Of a stretch of DNA of 64,000 nt, positions 23,628 through 38,583 are shown in pieces. Under the pieces are notes generated by a model. It was not told where the DNA came from, did not search any database, and saw nothing but the letters and a program-made list of their open reading frames with translations. The position numbers and the translations under genes were made by a program. The DNA is from Thermomucor indicae-seudaticae. Taxonomy: Eukaryota; Mucoromycota; Mucoromycetes; Mucorales; Lichtheimiaceae. Positions within the stretch are counted from its first letter, which is position 1. Each line of letters opens with the position of its first letter. The stretch lies in NCBI GenBank assembly GCA_000787465.1, contig JSYX01000050.1, positions 1 through 64,000 on the forward strand. The letters run 5' to 3'.

Positions 23628-25406
23628 CAATGGGGAATCTCGAACAAGATGAGACAGAAGCAAGGAGTGAATATCGGCTGTCGCGCGCGTGGCTACATTA
23701 CAGGACGCAGCGAATAAACTAGAGCTATTGTTCCAGTTGAGCAAAAGCATAGGCTCTGATACGCTACTTGTCTTTTTAGAGATTAGCAGGTCCATATTGG
23801 CCAAGTGTAACCAGACAAGAAGCTTTTACTAGGAGGCACCCCTTGGGCATTGCGGATATCGAGCCACATTGACAGCGTATCACGAATCTCCTGCAGCTTG
23901 ATTTCAGCAAAGAGAGTGTGTTCGCTCCTAATATATTTACAGCTTTGGCTTTGTAGGCGCAGCATAAATTGGATGAGATTCACACTTTATCATGTTTTAG
24001 TACAGTACTGGATAAAGTTGCGGAGGATGAGGGCATGTCAAGTCAAGGTTCAGTCGCGATCTCAGAACAGCGTTGCTGAGATATATACTAGACGAGACGT
24101 TCATAGCTCAGACTACAATTCGACTTGACTTTTTTCAAAACAAGCTAGATATACCTAGCAATAGCTATTCCAGGAACACGAGCTATTTTGAATACCGCTC
24201 GATATATGGATGCAAAGGAAAACAAGCTTACTAATCGAGATCGAAAGAGAGAGAAGAGGGTACACGTGCCAACGGCCCTTTCAGTAAAGCAGAGGCTACT
24301 TGTTGTCCAGAACAAAGTTTCATATCAGTGATAATAATATACACTGACAAGGAGGCATCAAATGACTAAGAGCGATTACCAGAAATCCGGATCTGGATTG
24401 CTTAGAAGGGAAATGGTGATGGTTGATTTTATTGAATTCTCATATTTCACAGGCACCTTTCTTCTTCCTATTAAGGGCAGGACGGGGCTTGCCAGCTACT
24501 GAGTCTGGCATCGATGGCGGGAATCGCGCCAAGTGAGTGGAGGCTGCTATTTTAGCATGGCGTACCAGCAGCAATTGACAGCTATATGCTTTGCCTCGTG
24601 GGAGGAGAGGTATTCAAATCATCCGAGATTCCGGTCTGCGCGGAGATGCCTGTCCGGTGACTTGAGAGAGAATAATGATCCCTAATACTGGTTCTTGGAT
24701 CCGTATCCTTTCAGGGTCGTTGTTTCATGAGCCGCGCGATGCCGTGAATCTGTCATACTCGTCTGCTAGATATTCACTCGCTATGTAGCCTCCGATCGCC
24801 AAGCTGAAAGCAGCTAGCCAATGATGACACAAGCCCTCAGGTGGAAAAAGCAAGCCCGTCTGTCTGTCTGTCTGTCTGTGCGAGAAAAACGCGCCCTGAA
24901 AAAAGAAAACCACCGCTCTCTAAAGATTTCGCCGCCACCAGTCGATATGGTTTATCCGCAGATCAACATGTAAGCAAAGCAGTGCTTCTCTTGGCGGCGG
25001 CTGTCAGGACGAAAGGGATAGACTAACTTTAGAGGACAGATCACGAGGGCACTTTCTCAAGTTCCTGCTAGAAGACGAACGATACGAGACTTTTAAACAA
25101 GCCCGTTTTTCGTTGTACGTCATGTTGCAGAGCTGACTCGAATACAATCTCTTTCCTTTCGGCGGTGTCTTGATGGTTCAAGAACCCCCTTTTGCCCTTG
25201 CTGTCGGTGTTGCTGTTGGCGACAGGGTGTGTGGACGCAATGTGATACAAGCAAGTGGGTTTTCCCAGCTAAAATGAAACCGTTCTCGGGACTTGAAATT
25301 GTGGGTGGGATATAAGAAAACGAGAGAGATCCACAAGGTTTCGCTTGCCCACACATTTACTTTATAGTTTTCCCGTCCTTAATACTACTACTATACTTGT
25401 AAAACA
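23628..25406. other. Gene-poor region with ALDH promoter
   Basis: 1.8 kb without a supportable gene. It contains a TCTG tetranucleotide microsatellite at 24858-24880. A TATAAG box at 25311-25316 lies about 95 bp before the aldehyde dehydrogenase start codon at 25407 and is the best promoter candidate. Short frames on both strands show no family text. Confidence 0.45.
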
Positions 25407-27695
<2,289 letters not shown>

Positions 27696-27923
27696 ACCCT
27701 AAATCTCCTTTATGATGGAAAGGAAATGACCCGAATTGATGCTTTTTTTCTTTAACCTCCCCTTAATGATTGATGATCTAGTGGCCTCTATCTCTCTCTA
27801 TGTCTTAACTCTTCTTTTCTTGCTTCTTTAACGTAAACTCATATGTATGACTTACCCCTAATATAAACCTTTCACATATCGTAAAGCAAAAATGGGTGGG
27901 TCCTTTTTTCTTTATTTACAGAG

Positions 27924-29135
27924 TTAAATGCAGGCATATTCCAAGCCTAGGGTATTGGCGTCCACGGTTTGCATCATGGACGAAGTACTGGTGGCGTTGT
28001 TGTTGCTGCTGTTGTTATTGTCCGTAAAGATGATATGATTTGGATCAATGACAGGTGGCGAAAGACGAGGGCTTGCCGGTAAAGGAGTGTTGCTCGCCAT
28101 TTGTAATGTCCGGTCTTGTGATAGGGAGGAGACGGTACTGCTTACACTGGACATCATCGGACTCTTGTCTGGGCGTTGTTGTCGCTTCCAGGGATCAGAG
28201 GAGGAGGTGGTAATGGTGGGTGGTTGTCGCTGCAAATTCGGGGTAGTGACATAGACACCGGGGGGAGGAGGAGGCGGCTGCTGCTGTTGTTGTTGCCATA
28301 ACAACTCCTCTAACTGCAGGCCTTGACGTTCGGCTAACTGGCGGAGGAGTATTTGTTGCTGTAGTTGCATTTTTCGTGTTTCTTCAAACCCTTGCAGCAG
28401 ATTGGAAAAGCTTTCCTGCAGCGAGTGGAATTGGCGTTGGAGATCGGACTGATTCACTTGCAGCATGGAGACGAGAGTGTTGACATCGCCAGTTTCTCTG
28501 CGTGTTGATTCCGAATCCAATGCTTTTCGGCGAATGTTACGGAGCTGATCGGGTCTGTTCCGTTGAAACTGTGTGTGCGAAAACTCCCAGACTTCATTCT
28601 CATTGTCTCGCTGTCCGCGCGGCGACTTGTTTATTTTGTGGAAACCATACCTTTTTTTATACAAGTATTCAGTCGTCTTTCTTTTTTTGCTGTGGGAGGC
28701 AAGAACTTACATGTTTAGCAGACGGACAAAGCTGGAAAAGTTGCTATGCTTGAAATACTCGGGAAGCACCACTTGGGAGAACTTCTTGACATTGCAGATT
28801 AGAAAGGACATTCCGCTAGGACTCCATGTTATGAGGTCTTGATAACGAGCATCATTCACCAAGCTGCAAAGTTAAGTAAGTGAGCTATTCTGCTCGCTTT
28901 GTTTGTTTCTCTCTCACCTGTAAAGTTTGTTGATAAAGGAGCTAACACTTTTGCTTGATCGCCTTACTTTCTCGGGTTGTTGTTCACTTGCTTCGTTTGT
29001 GTTGCAGGAAGAGAATGAGCCTCTTGGGCCCAAATAGATAGTCGATGAATCGGTGGAGGAAATGCTATTTTTGCCGTTTCTTCCATTGTAGTGAAATGAT
29101 TCCGGGTTGACATCCAGATATCCAAAGCCAGACAT
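27924..29135 (-). CDS. Heat-shock-factor-type transcription factor
   Basis: Sequence-specific nuclear DNA-binding protein of the HSF family. Three exons, 29135-28918, 28863-28711 and 28650-27924, give 365 aa. The winged-helix DNA-binding domain (about residues 63-150) is split by both introns: SSFINKLY, then TWSPSGMSFLI, LPEYFKHSNFSSFVRLLNM (recognition helix region) and YGFHKI. A hydrophobic heptad stretch follows (LVSMLQVNQSDLQRQF...), a candidate HR-A/B trimerisation coiled coil, then a Gln-rich tract, polyproline and a Ser/Asn-rich tail. It is short for Hsf1 and could be an Sfl1- or Hsf2-like paralogue. It lies 210 bp downstream of the TFB1 stop on the same strand. Confidence 0.9.
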
Positions 29136-29345
29136 AATAAAGATGAGGAAAGGTGGAAAAGTGTAAAGAAGTTTATTTCATGCGCATTGAATTTTCTGTT
29201 CCAAAAAGCAAGGGAATGGCATGACTTTCTGCCTCTGCTATTGTATATGTTTCTCCTCGGACGATCCGCAGCTCAAGCGCCGCCGCAGCCTACAATGTGC
29301 CCAATGCAAAAAAGAACCTTTAATGAATTTCCATTGCTAAAGCAT

Positions 29346-31787
29346 TTACAGTGCTTTTCGTTTATTAGCCTTTCTTTTCGCAGCTTCCAATGCTCGATCA
29401 ACAGCTGACATAACAGGCAGCAACATCTACACCAGCATAAACTTTTAGTGTGGCCATTTCTCAGGTTTTGCAGTTGACTTGCCTTTTTACATCGTTCCAC
29501 ATCGCCTTGGTAGGAATTAACGGTGATTAGTATTTCTTTCAATTTCTCTTGCTGCTTTTTAAGTCCATCCACCATCCGCATGTTCTTTTCCGGCCTATAA
29601 GGCTCAAGAGAAGACCAAAAATGGCGTAGGATTTCATTGGTTGCAGAATGGTAGCTCTGAATCTTGTGCTGAACGGGCGGAGGCAGCTTGGCATCTAACC
29701 GATTTTCTTTGGTTAATTCTCTCTATTCGATATATATTCATCACGGGCGAGTCGTTCAGACCTGTCCCTGATATCCGCTCATTGTGTTGAGCCTTGCGTT
29801 TGACAGCTTGTGTCAAAGTGGAATAGACCTTGTCCGCCACTTGTGGTTTCATGATCCCCTGTTTGCAAAACACCATATCACTAATTCATTTCTGAACGCT
29901 ACTATTTACAAAGCTATACCTTTGTCAAATCCGGCTGCCACCCTCGGAATTGTTCTTTAAAGGTCTCTAGCAATTGCTTTGCCTCCTGTTCTTCCAGGCC
30001 GAATTAGTGCTATATACCGCATCTGAAAGCACTCTCGAACTTGCCTCTTCACTGATGTTTTCATTGCCATGTCCTCCACTTTGACTTTCAAAGTATCGCC
30101 TCGAATCTTGTATATCTAATACGATTCGATCGGGTGGTCGTTCTTCTTGTAGATCGGGTATTACAATTTCTTTATAAATGTCATCCTACATAAAAGTTTG
30201 TCAGCACCCTGCTACTACTGGCTTTGAAATAAGCCATACATCGTCCGGTTCTTTCATTTCTTTGTTGTTTTTCCTATGAAAGGAGGTCATATTACGACAA
30301 AAAGGTGCGCAAGCAATAGTGTTTTAACTTACGATGATGGAGGAGTTTCCAAAACTCGGATCGCATGTCGGTTAAATCGTCGAATAAGCGGAAGCACCTG
30401 AGCATTTCCAGGTTTCATTGTGAAATCAGGTGCGTTGCCGCTTTCGATGTGGTCTTCTTGAGTCGCCGTCAGATCAATGGCTCGCTTAATTTTATCCATC
30501 CTGGATATCTCAGGTGCCTTCAAATTCTCTACACCATATCCTATGTTGAGTGGTTGTTCGCCGCAACAGCAGGCAACCGTGTACCTTCATCTTCCTCCTG
30601 CAAGCATTTGTCGAATATGTCGTCATAAGGCGCCATTTGGGAGCGAGTACCAGTTCGCGAACGATGAAAGAATTCAGAGGCCAGAAAGCGTTTCCAGAAT
30701 TGTTGCTCTGAAAGCTTAGTGCATATGATTAATTAAGCGTCCACGCGATATCTGACGAAAAAGTCGGTACCTTGTCCGGTACATTCGCATCGTACGCCCT
30801 TTTCACTGCATCGGGTGGTCAATGAAGAAGTCATTTGCGTGAAACTGGAGGGTGGTGGGGGCTTACCGGAAGGAAACTCGGTAAAGATATTATGAATAAT
30901 CTGACTTGTAAGGGTATATTTGACATCAGAGCCTTCCTGCTGTCCCGGCATCAATTCGACCATCTTTGAGGACTTTCCTTTTACTCGACCTTCGCGCGAG
31001 ACGGCGTCCTTTTTCAGTCTCTAACGAAGCCGGTTTAGCTCCATCATCAAGCGGGGACTGGAGCAAGAATCTACCTGTCGTATCCGTTTTACATAAGGAC
31101 TTGCCCAAAACTCTTCTTCCGTCACGTTTTTGCCGTGGACCACGAGCTCCATGTGCAGCGTGTGCAGCTCTCTGCTTGTTGACAAGAGCTGTTTCCGTGC
31201 ATTAAATTCTTCGTGACGCCACGAGTGTGGACTTCCAGGAGCTGTGGGTGCCGGACTGCTGACTGCCGATGGTGAAGGTGACGACGTGGACGCTGGCGAT
31301 GTTCCAGCTGCAGGTGTTGTTGGCGTCAGCAAGCCAGGTGAAGGAGACGCTGGCACGGACGATGCTGGCGTGGCCATGGTCGCTGGCGTTGCTGCTGCGG
31401 CTTTGGATCCACGTACGCGACTGAGTAATTCAGTGATTTGCGATTTGATTGCTTCTCTTTCAGTTAAAGCTTTGGCGGATATGAAATGGAACGTATAGTC
31501 TTTTGGAACAGGAGAAGTCGCCGAGATCTTTAAGAGCACTTTGGCTGATGTCTCTGGCGTTTGCGCTAATGCTAATCCATTGGGGGCCAGAAGTTATCGA
31601 ACACGATCATTGCAAGTTGGCATTCGCAATATTTACAGCCAATGTCGCTATAGAGAATCGAGGGATTCAGCATTGGCTCCCCTTGCTTCTGCCATGCTAC
31701 TCGACGTGGAGTGACAAACAACGTTCCTTCATTTTTCTTGTATTTTACCGGAGCCCGTAGTAATAGCTGCTCATTAGGCTCCCACAT
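29346..31787 (-). CDS. TFB1: TFIIH core subunit Tfb1/p62
   Basis: Core subunit of TFIIH, acting in RNA polymerase II initiation and nucleotide excision repair. Twelve exons from 31787-31637, 31565-31075, 31020-30867, 30805-30771, 30714-30585, 30528-30333, 30273-30240, 30185-30033, 29985-29920, 29858-29762, 29694-29483 to 29426-29346; about 599 aa (yeast 642, human 548). Visible parts are the N-terminal PH domain (TLFVTPRRVAW, KVLLKIS), an Ala/Pro/Thr-rich linker, BSD domains with EEEFWASPYVK and EQQFWKRFLASEFFHR, LDIQDSRRYFE and the helical C-terminus. The last intron (29427-29482) is GC-AG with donor gcaagt; only this splice gives the C-terminal AVDRALEAAKRK. The end of exon 8 is ambiguous: a donor at 30018 leaves a 32-nt intron, one at 30033 leaves 47 nt. 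Confidence 0.92.
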
Positions 31788-32465
31788 TACACACAGACAA
31801 TCCGCAAAGCGGGCTCTTCAGCGCTCTCGGTCCTGCTCACATGGAAAGAGCCTCACAAACTCCGAAATGGTATGATGCAAAGAGGGTTGGATAAAGCATC
31901 TGCTATGGGACTTCATTTTTGGGAACCTTGACATATGAGTGCAGGTAAAACGCTTGTTGGCTACTGCCCTATACGGTCTATCCAATCAACCTTCTAAACT
32001 TTCCCACACGGTAGATTAACGTCTTTAAGGGCATCTCGAATGTATAACTTTTGGTTAACTGCTAGAAAACGCACTGCAATGATGTCTAAAGCACAAAAAC
32101 GTTTAAAAGACATGATGCTCTTTATGCTGGACCAAATGTGAGTGCAGGGATAAAGACAGAATCTCAACGACGTTGTCTAAGCTTCTGATCATCGTGCTAA
32201 AACTGGAGTCACTGTAGCAAATATGCACGCTGGCGATTCCTTCCTATGGCGCTATTCTTTAGTCTTGCTTAGAGCCAATGTATTCGACTTGAAGTACTGC
32301 TACGTCGTACGAATCTTAAAAGAATAGATTTGTTCTTGATCTGGATCTGATGAAGTGCAAAACCGAGTTTCCCGATTTGCCCGAAGCTCAGTGCATCAAG
32401 AAAAAAAAAGCTAATTTATCAACTGGTTGGTGCAACGACCCTTCTTTACCGTCCTTCTCTCAAGA
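31788..32465. other. Divergent promoter region, TFB1 and SKT5-like gene
   Basis: 678 bp between two divergently transcribed genes. No coding frame, TATA box or repeat is convincing. An A9 run sits at 32401-32409 in the leader of the SEL1 gene. Shared regulation of the two genes is possible from the geometry only. Confidence 0.45.
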
Positions 32466-34325
32466 ATGGCGACGCCAACCGCAGCCATTGAATCACTGCC
32501 TCATTCCGGTCCTTCTCAGCCATCAGCATCGCAGCCCCATGCCGTCCTGTCCGTTAATGATGTGTCACTCGATCGTCTCTCGTTAAATGATGCTCCTAAT
32601 CCCGCATATAGTCCTCATGCACGCAACCATAATGTGTCCATATCGTCTGAACAACAACAACAACACTCAGGTAGTGCATCAGCACTGGACGAACAGCACC
32701 GTTATTCAGGGTCGAGCCAGGGTGATAGGGCTGTTCCTGTCGACGCTCGGAACGTATCTCCGGCTATGCCAAACGTGCCACTTCAGCCACAACCGAATAA
32801 CGGGAACGCACACGGCCCTCCACCTGAACCTCCACAGCACGCACAACCCGCCCATACGTACTACTACGGCCCATCACCACAATGGAATGGTTATTATCAT
32901 AATGCCCCTGAATATTCAGATCATCAACAACAGCGACCTTGTTACTATCCGCCACCGCCGACCACATCTGTTTACCGTCCACCACCCGTACCTGATCCCT
33001 CGGTATACCGGCCACCACCTCAAAACTACCACTACTACTATGCATCGGGCCCGCCACAGCTACAAGCACCGATGATGGCTCCGGCGGACGATCCATGGCG
33101 ACACAGTTTCCAAGCGGGGCTTGCAGCGGACAGCGAGGCGTACATGCCCGAGAGCTCGCTGCTGGCCGCGACGACGGCGGGTCCGCGACGGAAGCCGAGC
33201 GCGTATCCGGCAGCGACGCTTGAGAACATTGGCAAGTTCCGAGCGGAGGCGAAGGCGAGCAAGGATCCTGCGAAGCTACTGGATCTGGCGAAGTACATGA
33301 TGGAGGCTCTTCCGACGATCGTGCAGCAGCAGGATGATCCGAAGCGAGCGGAGAAGATTGAAGAGGCGTTTACGGCGGAAGCGCAGAAGCTGGTGAGGAA
33401 GTTGGCGAGCCAGCGATATGCGGAAGGGCAGTATTTCCTTGCGCAGTGCTACAGCGTGGGCGCGATGGGGCTGAAGGAGGATCAGGGGAAGGCGTTTGGG
33501 CTGTATGTCCAGGGCGCGAAGCAGAACCACGCGGGGTGCAGCTACCGTGTGGGGGTGTGCTACGAGCACGGGTTGGGCACGAAGCGCGACAAGGGGCATG
33601 CGATCCAGTTTTACCGCAAGGCGGCGAATCTGGGCGAGGCGGTGGCGATGTACAAGCTGGGGATGGTGCTGCTGAAGGGCCAGCTGGGGCAGAGCAAGAA
33701 CGAGCGCGAAGGGATCTCGTGGCTGAAGCGGGCGGCGCAGCTGGATCACGTGCAGGCGCTGCACGAGCTGGGCGTGGCGTACGAGAAGAAAGAGAGCGGG
33801 ATCCCGTCAGTGATTCCGGACGTCGACTACGCGCGCGACCTGTTTACGCAAGCGGCGCAGGACGGGTATGCGCCCTCGCAGTTCAAGCTCGGACTGGCGT
33901 ACGAAAACGGGTTGTTGAATTGCCCCGTGGACGCGCGGCGCTCGATTGCCTGGTACGCCAAGGCGGCGGAGCAAGGCCATCTCGAGTCCGAACTGGCACT
34001 GTCGGGTTGGTACCTGACGGGCGCCGAGGGGATTCTCCAACAGAGCGACGCGGAGGCGTACCTCTGGGCCCGCAAGGCGGCGGACAAGGGATACGCCAAG
34101 GCTGAGTATGCGGTCGGCTATTACACGGAAACTGGCATCGGTGTCAGGCAGAACCTCGAAGAAGCGAAAATGTGGTACATGCGCGCGGCCGCCCAGGATA
34201 ACCAACGTGCTATCCAGCGTCTTGCTGAGCTAAAGAGAGCTGGTGCTGCTACTACTCGACCTCAGAAAAAGCATATCCGGAACGCTAATGGAAAGCCTGA
34301 TAGTAGTGATTGCGCCATCATGTAA
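32466..34325 (+). CDS. SKT5/CHS4-like SEL1-repeat activator of chitin synthase
   Basis: Likely activator/anchor of class IV-type chitin synthase (Chs3) at the plasma membrane. Intronless, 619 aa from the first ATG in frame. Residues 1-205 are disordered, rich in Pro, Gln, Tyr and His (Y-P-P-P repeats). From about 245 a chain of SEL1 repeats follows (for example AEGQYFLAQCYSVGAMG, SYRVGVCYEHGLG, MYKLGMVLLKG, SQFKLGLAYENG, AEYAVGYYTETGIG). The last four residues CAIM form a CaaX box, as in yeast Skt5/Chs4, where prenylation aids membrane binding. Base composition changes sharply at about 33090: the SEL1 part is much richer in GC, especially at third positions. A CaaX SEL1 protein with another partner is the alternative. 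Confidence 0.88.
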   Translation: MATPTAAIESLPHSGPSQPSASQPHAVLSVNDVSLDRLSLNDAPNPAYSPHARNHNVSISSEQQQQHSGSASALDEQHRYSGSSQGDRAVPVDARNVSPAMPNVPLQPQPNNGNAHGPPPEPPQHAQPAHTYYYGPSPQWNGYYHNAPEYSDHQQQRPCYYPPPPTTSVYRPPPVPDPSVYRPPPQNYHYYYASGPPQLQAPMMAPADDPWRHSFQAGLAADSEAYMPESSLLAATTAGPRRKPSAYPAATLENIGKFRAEAKASKDPAKLLDLAKYMMEALPTIVQQQDDPKRAEKIEEAFTAEAQKLVRKLASQRYAEGQYFLAQCYSVGAMGLKEDQGKAFGLYVQGAKQNHAGCSYRVGVCYEHGLGTKRDKGHAIQFYRKAANLGEAVAMYKLGMVLLKGQLGQSKNEREGISWLKRAAQLDHVQALHELGVAYEKKESGIPSVIPDVDYARDLFTQAAQDGYAPSQFKLGLAYENGLLNCPVDARRSIAWYAKAAEQGHLESELALSGWYLTGAEGILQQSDAEAYLWARKAADKGYAKAEYAVGYYTETGIGVRQNLEEAKMWYMRAAAQDNQRAIQRLAELKRAGAATTRPQKKHIRNANGKPDSSDCAIM

Positions 34326-34508
34326 AAAGACTATCCTCCCCTCCGTTTTTACCTCTTACAACAGCCATTTTATATGTTGATTCATAGATAAACATTATGC
34401 ATCCAGTATTTACTGTATATCTCTTTCAATGTAGGTTCTAAACTTGAAATAGCAAGATCATTCTTGAAAAATACGCTGTTAAGTATATTGTCTATGATGG
34501 AATGCAAA

Positions 34509-37500
34509 TCAAGATTTGATACAGGTTCCTGGTACATTCTGTTGCTGTGGTTGGGTGGCACGGTTATGCGCCATGTGTGCTTTGACGAGGTGTCCAGCCG
34601 CCAGAGCTGCACACAACGACAATTCACCAGCCATAACAGCAGCGCAAATGATTCTAGCCAAGCGCTGTGCATTCTCTCCTGGGTTGGTTGGATGCGGCCC
34701 ACGCACACCAAGCATGTCCAACATAGCCTGTTGCGGCGGCAAAATCGTGCCTCCTCCGACTGTACCGACTTCGATACTCGGCATGGTACATGAGATATAC
34801 AAGTCAGCACCATTGTTGATCGCCTTCATCAATGTGATACAATTCGAACTTTCAACGTTCTGCGCAGGATCTTGACCCGTAGCGAGGTACACAGCCGTCA
34901 AAATATTGGCCGCATGGGCATTGAAACCACCCACAGAGCCTGCCATCGCAGAGCCGATCAAGTTTTTGCTCGTGTTCAGTTCAACCAAGGCTGCCACCGT
35001 GGTCTTGAGCACCTTTTCCACAACAGGACCCGGAACCACCGCTTCAGCCACCACCGATTTACCACGGCCCTCGATCCAGTTGATCGCTGCAGGCTTCTTG
35101 TCGGTACAATAGTTGCCGGACAGGGAGATGATTTGCATATCGGGGAACTTTTCGCTCAAAAGTCTCAAGGCCGCTTCACAGCCCTTGGAAATCATGTTCA
35201 TCCCCATAGCGTCGCCAGTCGTCGTTGAGAACCGAATAAAGACGAGTTTGCCTGCCAAGGCCACCTTCAACTTGCGTAAGCGTGCAAACCGAGATGTGGC
35301 ATTGAAAGCTTCTCTTATAGCATTGTTTCCGTCGTGTTCTATCCAGTGTTTGCAAGCCGCTGCACGAGTAATATCAGGGAATTCGACACAGGGTCCACGG
35401 GTCATGCCGTCCGCCGTGACAATGGTAGAAGCGCCTCCTCCCGCATTGATGGCTTTACAACCGCGCGCCGTTGATGCCACCAGGCATCCCTCAGTAGTCG
35501 CCATAGGAATGTGCGTGTCGATACCATCAATCTTCAAAGGACCTGCAATACCGACGGGAAGGGGCATGTAACCGATCACATTTTCACAACAGGCACCCAG
35601 AACCTTTTCGTAGTAATAATTGTCGACAGGTAACGCGCTGTTTTCCAGAGTACCCGTAACAGAATCCCGCGAAATGACTGCTCGCCGAATCCGCACAGCT
35701 CGCGTACAGTCGCCCAAGAGCTTTTCTAGAGCATACGGCGCTACTCGACCAGCCTGCACAAGTGCGACAATCTCATCATCACTCAGAGCAGTGGGCGTAT
35801 TGATCAGAGCATAGCATTCGTCAAGAGGACGCACTGGGCCGGAATAAGTGACCGTTGAAGCTTGAGTTGCAGGTGCTGCTTGAGACGGTTCTTTCACTGT
35901 TGTTGGCACGGTTGGCTGCTGCGCTCCAGCTGATACAGCAGCCTCCGACGCTTTCTTTTCACGCTCTTCCAGCTGCTTCGGTTGACGGACAACCTTGAAC
36001 AGGTAAGTGTTCAGAAAAAGCGACGCAAATAGCGCGACCGTCAGCCATTTGCTAATGATTGGATGCTGAATGTATACAGCGCACGCGTTGAAAAACGTGG
36101 CCAATGGCTGAGAGATAGCATCGGGAATCAAGCTCTTGTTCGGAGATGCAACGTGGAACGGCAATGGAGGAAACACTTCCACAATGAGAGGCCGCGAGCT
36201 GTGAACTGAGGCTCTGTGTTGACTCAAAAGCCGTTCGAGCACAGTTGCCACATTTGGTTCACTAATATTAACTTGCGGTCCTGACGACTGGAAGTTCGAG
36301 TAAAGCCTAAAGATATGTGCACCCACGAATCCGAGAATCTGGGTCATGCAGGGAGGGAACTGTTTAGCATCATACCTTTTGCTGCATGCAAGCAGACTGC
36401 ATACATACCATAAGAAGTTTCACGCGCCCGACAATGGAACTGTCAACTTTCTGGTCATGCTGGGAACCTTCAGTAGTCGCGTCCGCATCACTGAAAACCT
36501 TGACTACCGTACGACGGACATATCCGGTGCTCGGAATCGACTTCTGTGCAGTAACGCCGTTGATAGCGCGGATCTTGGTCAACTAGAATAAGAAAGCAAA
36601 TTTAGACCCTTTTCCACCGTTGATTATACGTCCTTATAAAGATAGATAGATACATACCTCGAGCTTAAGCGTCAATACAGCGGTATACCACGTAAACATG
36701 ATGATAAAGTCATACGTCAAGAGAATGGCACTTAGGAAACAGAATTCGCGAAGACCAGAAATTCCTGACTTGGCACCGATAGCGAGTATCGTAATCTCCA
36801 TGAAGCAATCGCGAGCAATAGAAACAGCCACAGAGTCCACCGCGCGAACGATTGTCTTGTGGACATCCTGTCTTGTAATTGGACTTTCCTTACTCAGTTG
36901 AAATACTCGTCTCGTCAGTTTCGTTGCTCTTTCGAACCCAATCGTGACAGCAAGAAAAGGAATGGCTTCGCTGTTTTCGAAAAGTACGGTTAGTCCTAAG
37001 CCTGGTGAGTAAAATTTCATCATAAACTTACGCCAATACTACAGGGTAGACGTCCACATTCAATGCATGCACCGTCAAGAGTGCAAGCATAAACGAAAAG
37101 AAGCCATTAAAGACAATGGCAGTGGCTACAACACAGGTCAGACAGACCATTAGATGATGGATCGAATATACCATGCATGAATCGACGTCTTACCCAAGGT
37201 GTATCGAGAGCCCATTGCGCGCATGTTCATGAACAACGAGACAAACGTAGCAACCATCATGATGTAGCCTGCCAGGATGATCACTATATCCACATTATCC
37301 GCCATCTAGTAACAAAAAAAGAAAGCCATAAGTTTGTGACCACAAACAAACTTAATCACATATACAACTTACGCTAATCAGCTCGTTGATGCGGATCACG
37401 ACATTGCGTACAATAATAAAAAGCCAGGAGAAGATGTTTTCTTGATGTCCAGAACTCGACAGTGACACCAGATCGCCTGGAGCCAGGGTGGCCACTTTGT

Positions 37501-38230
37501 GTTCCCAAAGATCTGCTAAACGTTGACGATAGGGACCAGTTGCATTAAAGGCGTACGACAGGATGACGGATTGCGCCGCGGCAGCCGCCTTGTTGTTGTT
37601 GTGCTGAAGAACCAGGTCACCAAACACAGCCTGAGCAAGATCTGGATGCTGCTGAGCCAGAGTCTGAGCCAAATCGGTGTCTTTTCGCAAGACGGCTTCG
37701 TCGTTTTGCCAAAAGTCCAAGGGGGACTGGACAAAGCATTGATCGGACGTCTTGTAGCACAGATCCCGATTAAAGGCGAAACGTTTCACGCTGTCAGACG
37801 GTACATAGATCTCATTCTCGATGAAGCGCTGGAATCGCAGCACGGAGGACAGAGTCTGGTGGGTCAAGACGTCATTGCCGTGGTGCGGGTCTGAAATGAC
37901 GATCTGTTTAAGATGGATCTTGACAGCGTCGTTTTCGTGTTGGGGTAGTAAGGGATCGCCACGGTCGAGCTGAGTAAACTGAGTTGCGTCGCCGCTGGAT
38001 GCATAAGCAAAGGTAGGGTATAGACGAGTGACGGTGCCGGAAAAGATGTCGGACGTGCGTGCGAGATTGAAGAGGTAAAAGTAGCATAATGAGGCGAGGA
38101 TAAGGACGACGACGACCATCTCAATGGGGTTGCGCGAGGATAGCTTGGCGGCTCTGTGGATGGAGCCGCCAAAGATGGCAGAGAACGACCGAAATGCGGT
38201 CGTGCCAGAATGGCTCGGGTGGATTGGCAT
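34509..38230 (-). CDS. HMG1: HMG-CoA reductase, ER membrane form
   Basis: Reduces HMG-CoA to mevalonate with NADPH; rate-controlling step of sterol and isoprenoid synthesis, in the ER membrane. Six exons (38230-37373, 37305-37194, 37125-37032, 36970-36658, 36582-36409, 36338-34509) give 1126 aa. The N-terminal half is a membrane domain with a sterol-sensing-type region ([48 protein letters not shown]). A linker rich in Ala/Gln/Thr leads to the catalytic domain: [27 protein letters not shown] (catalytic Glu), [11 protein letters not shown] (Asp/NADPH site), GTVGGGT, and a late [12 protein letters not shown] carrying the catalytic His. It is tail-to-tail with the SKT5-like gene (183-bp gap). 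Gene symbol by family; paralogue number unknown. Confidence 0.96.
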
Positions 38231-38583
38231 GGAACAAGGGTGAATGCCCTAATGTGGTTTTGCAGAGACCAGGGATGCAGAAGGGGGCCTTGTCAGATTG
38301 AAGAGAAGGGAAAAACCTGGCCCAAAAAAAGAGAGGAATGCCTTTAAATTCTGAATTCTTGACGGCTGTGTTTCACAGGAGGTACCCAACCCGGCTTGCG
38401 GATCACTCCCATCTGTAGAGGCGGAGTGATACACCGCACCCAAGTGTGCCAAGACAGACGACAACGTTTCCCTTTTACCGCTACCGTGCTCAACTGGAGA
38501 GCAAACACATTTATACAGCAAGTTTTTATTTTCATCATTGGAACGAAGGGTAGGCGGAGATATTGGTTTCACAATACGCTTAA
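38231..38583. other. Intergenic: HMGR promoter and bZIP-gene 3' end
   Basis: 353 bp between two minus-strand genes. No coding frame or motif is supportable. I saw no obvious sterol regulatory element (TCACNCCAC-like) on a quick reading of either strand. Confidence 0.4.

Noticed and set aside
33446..34105. 219-codon second frame inside the SKT5-like gene and long antisense frames
   Set aside because: Produced by the high GC content of the SEL1 region; the SEL1 frame has clear repeat structure and the others do not.
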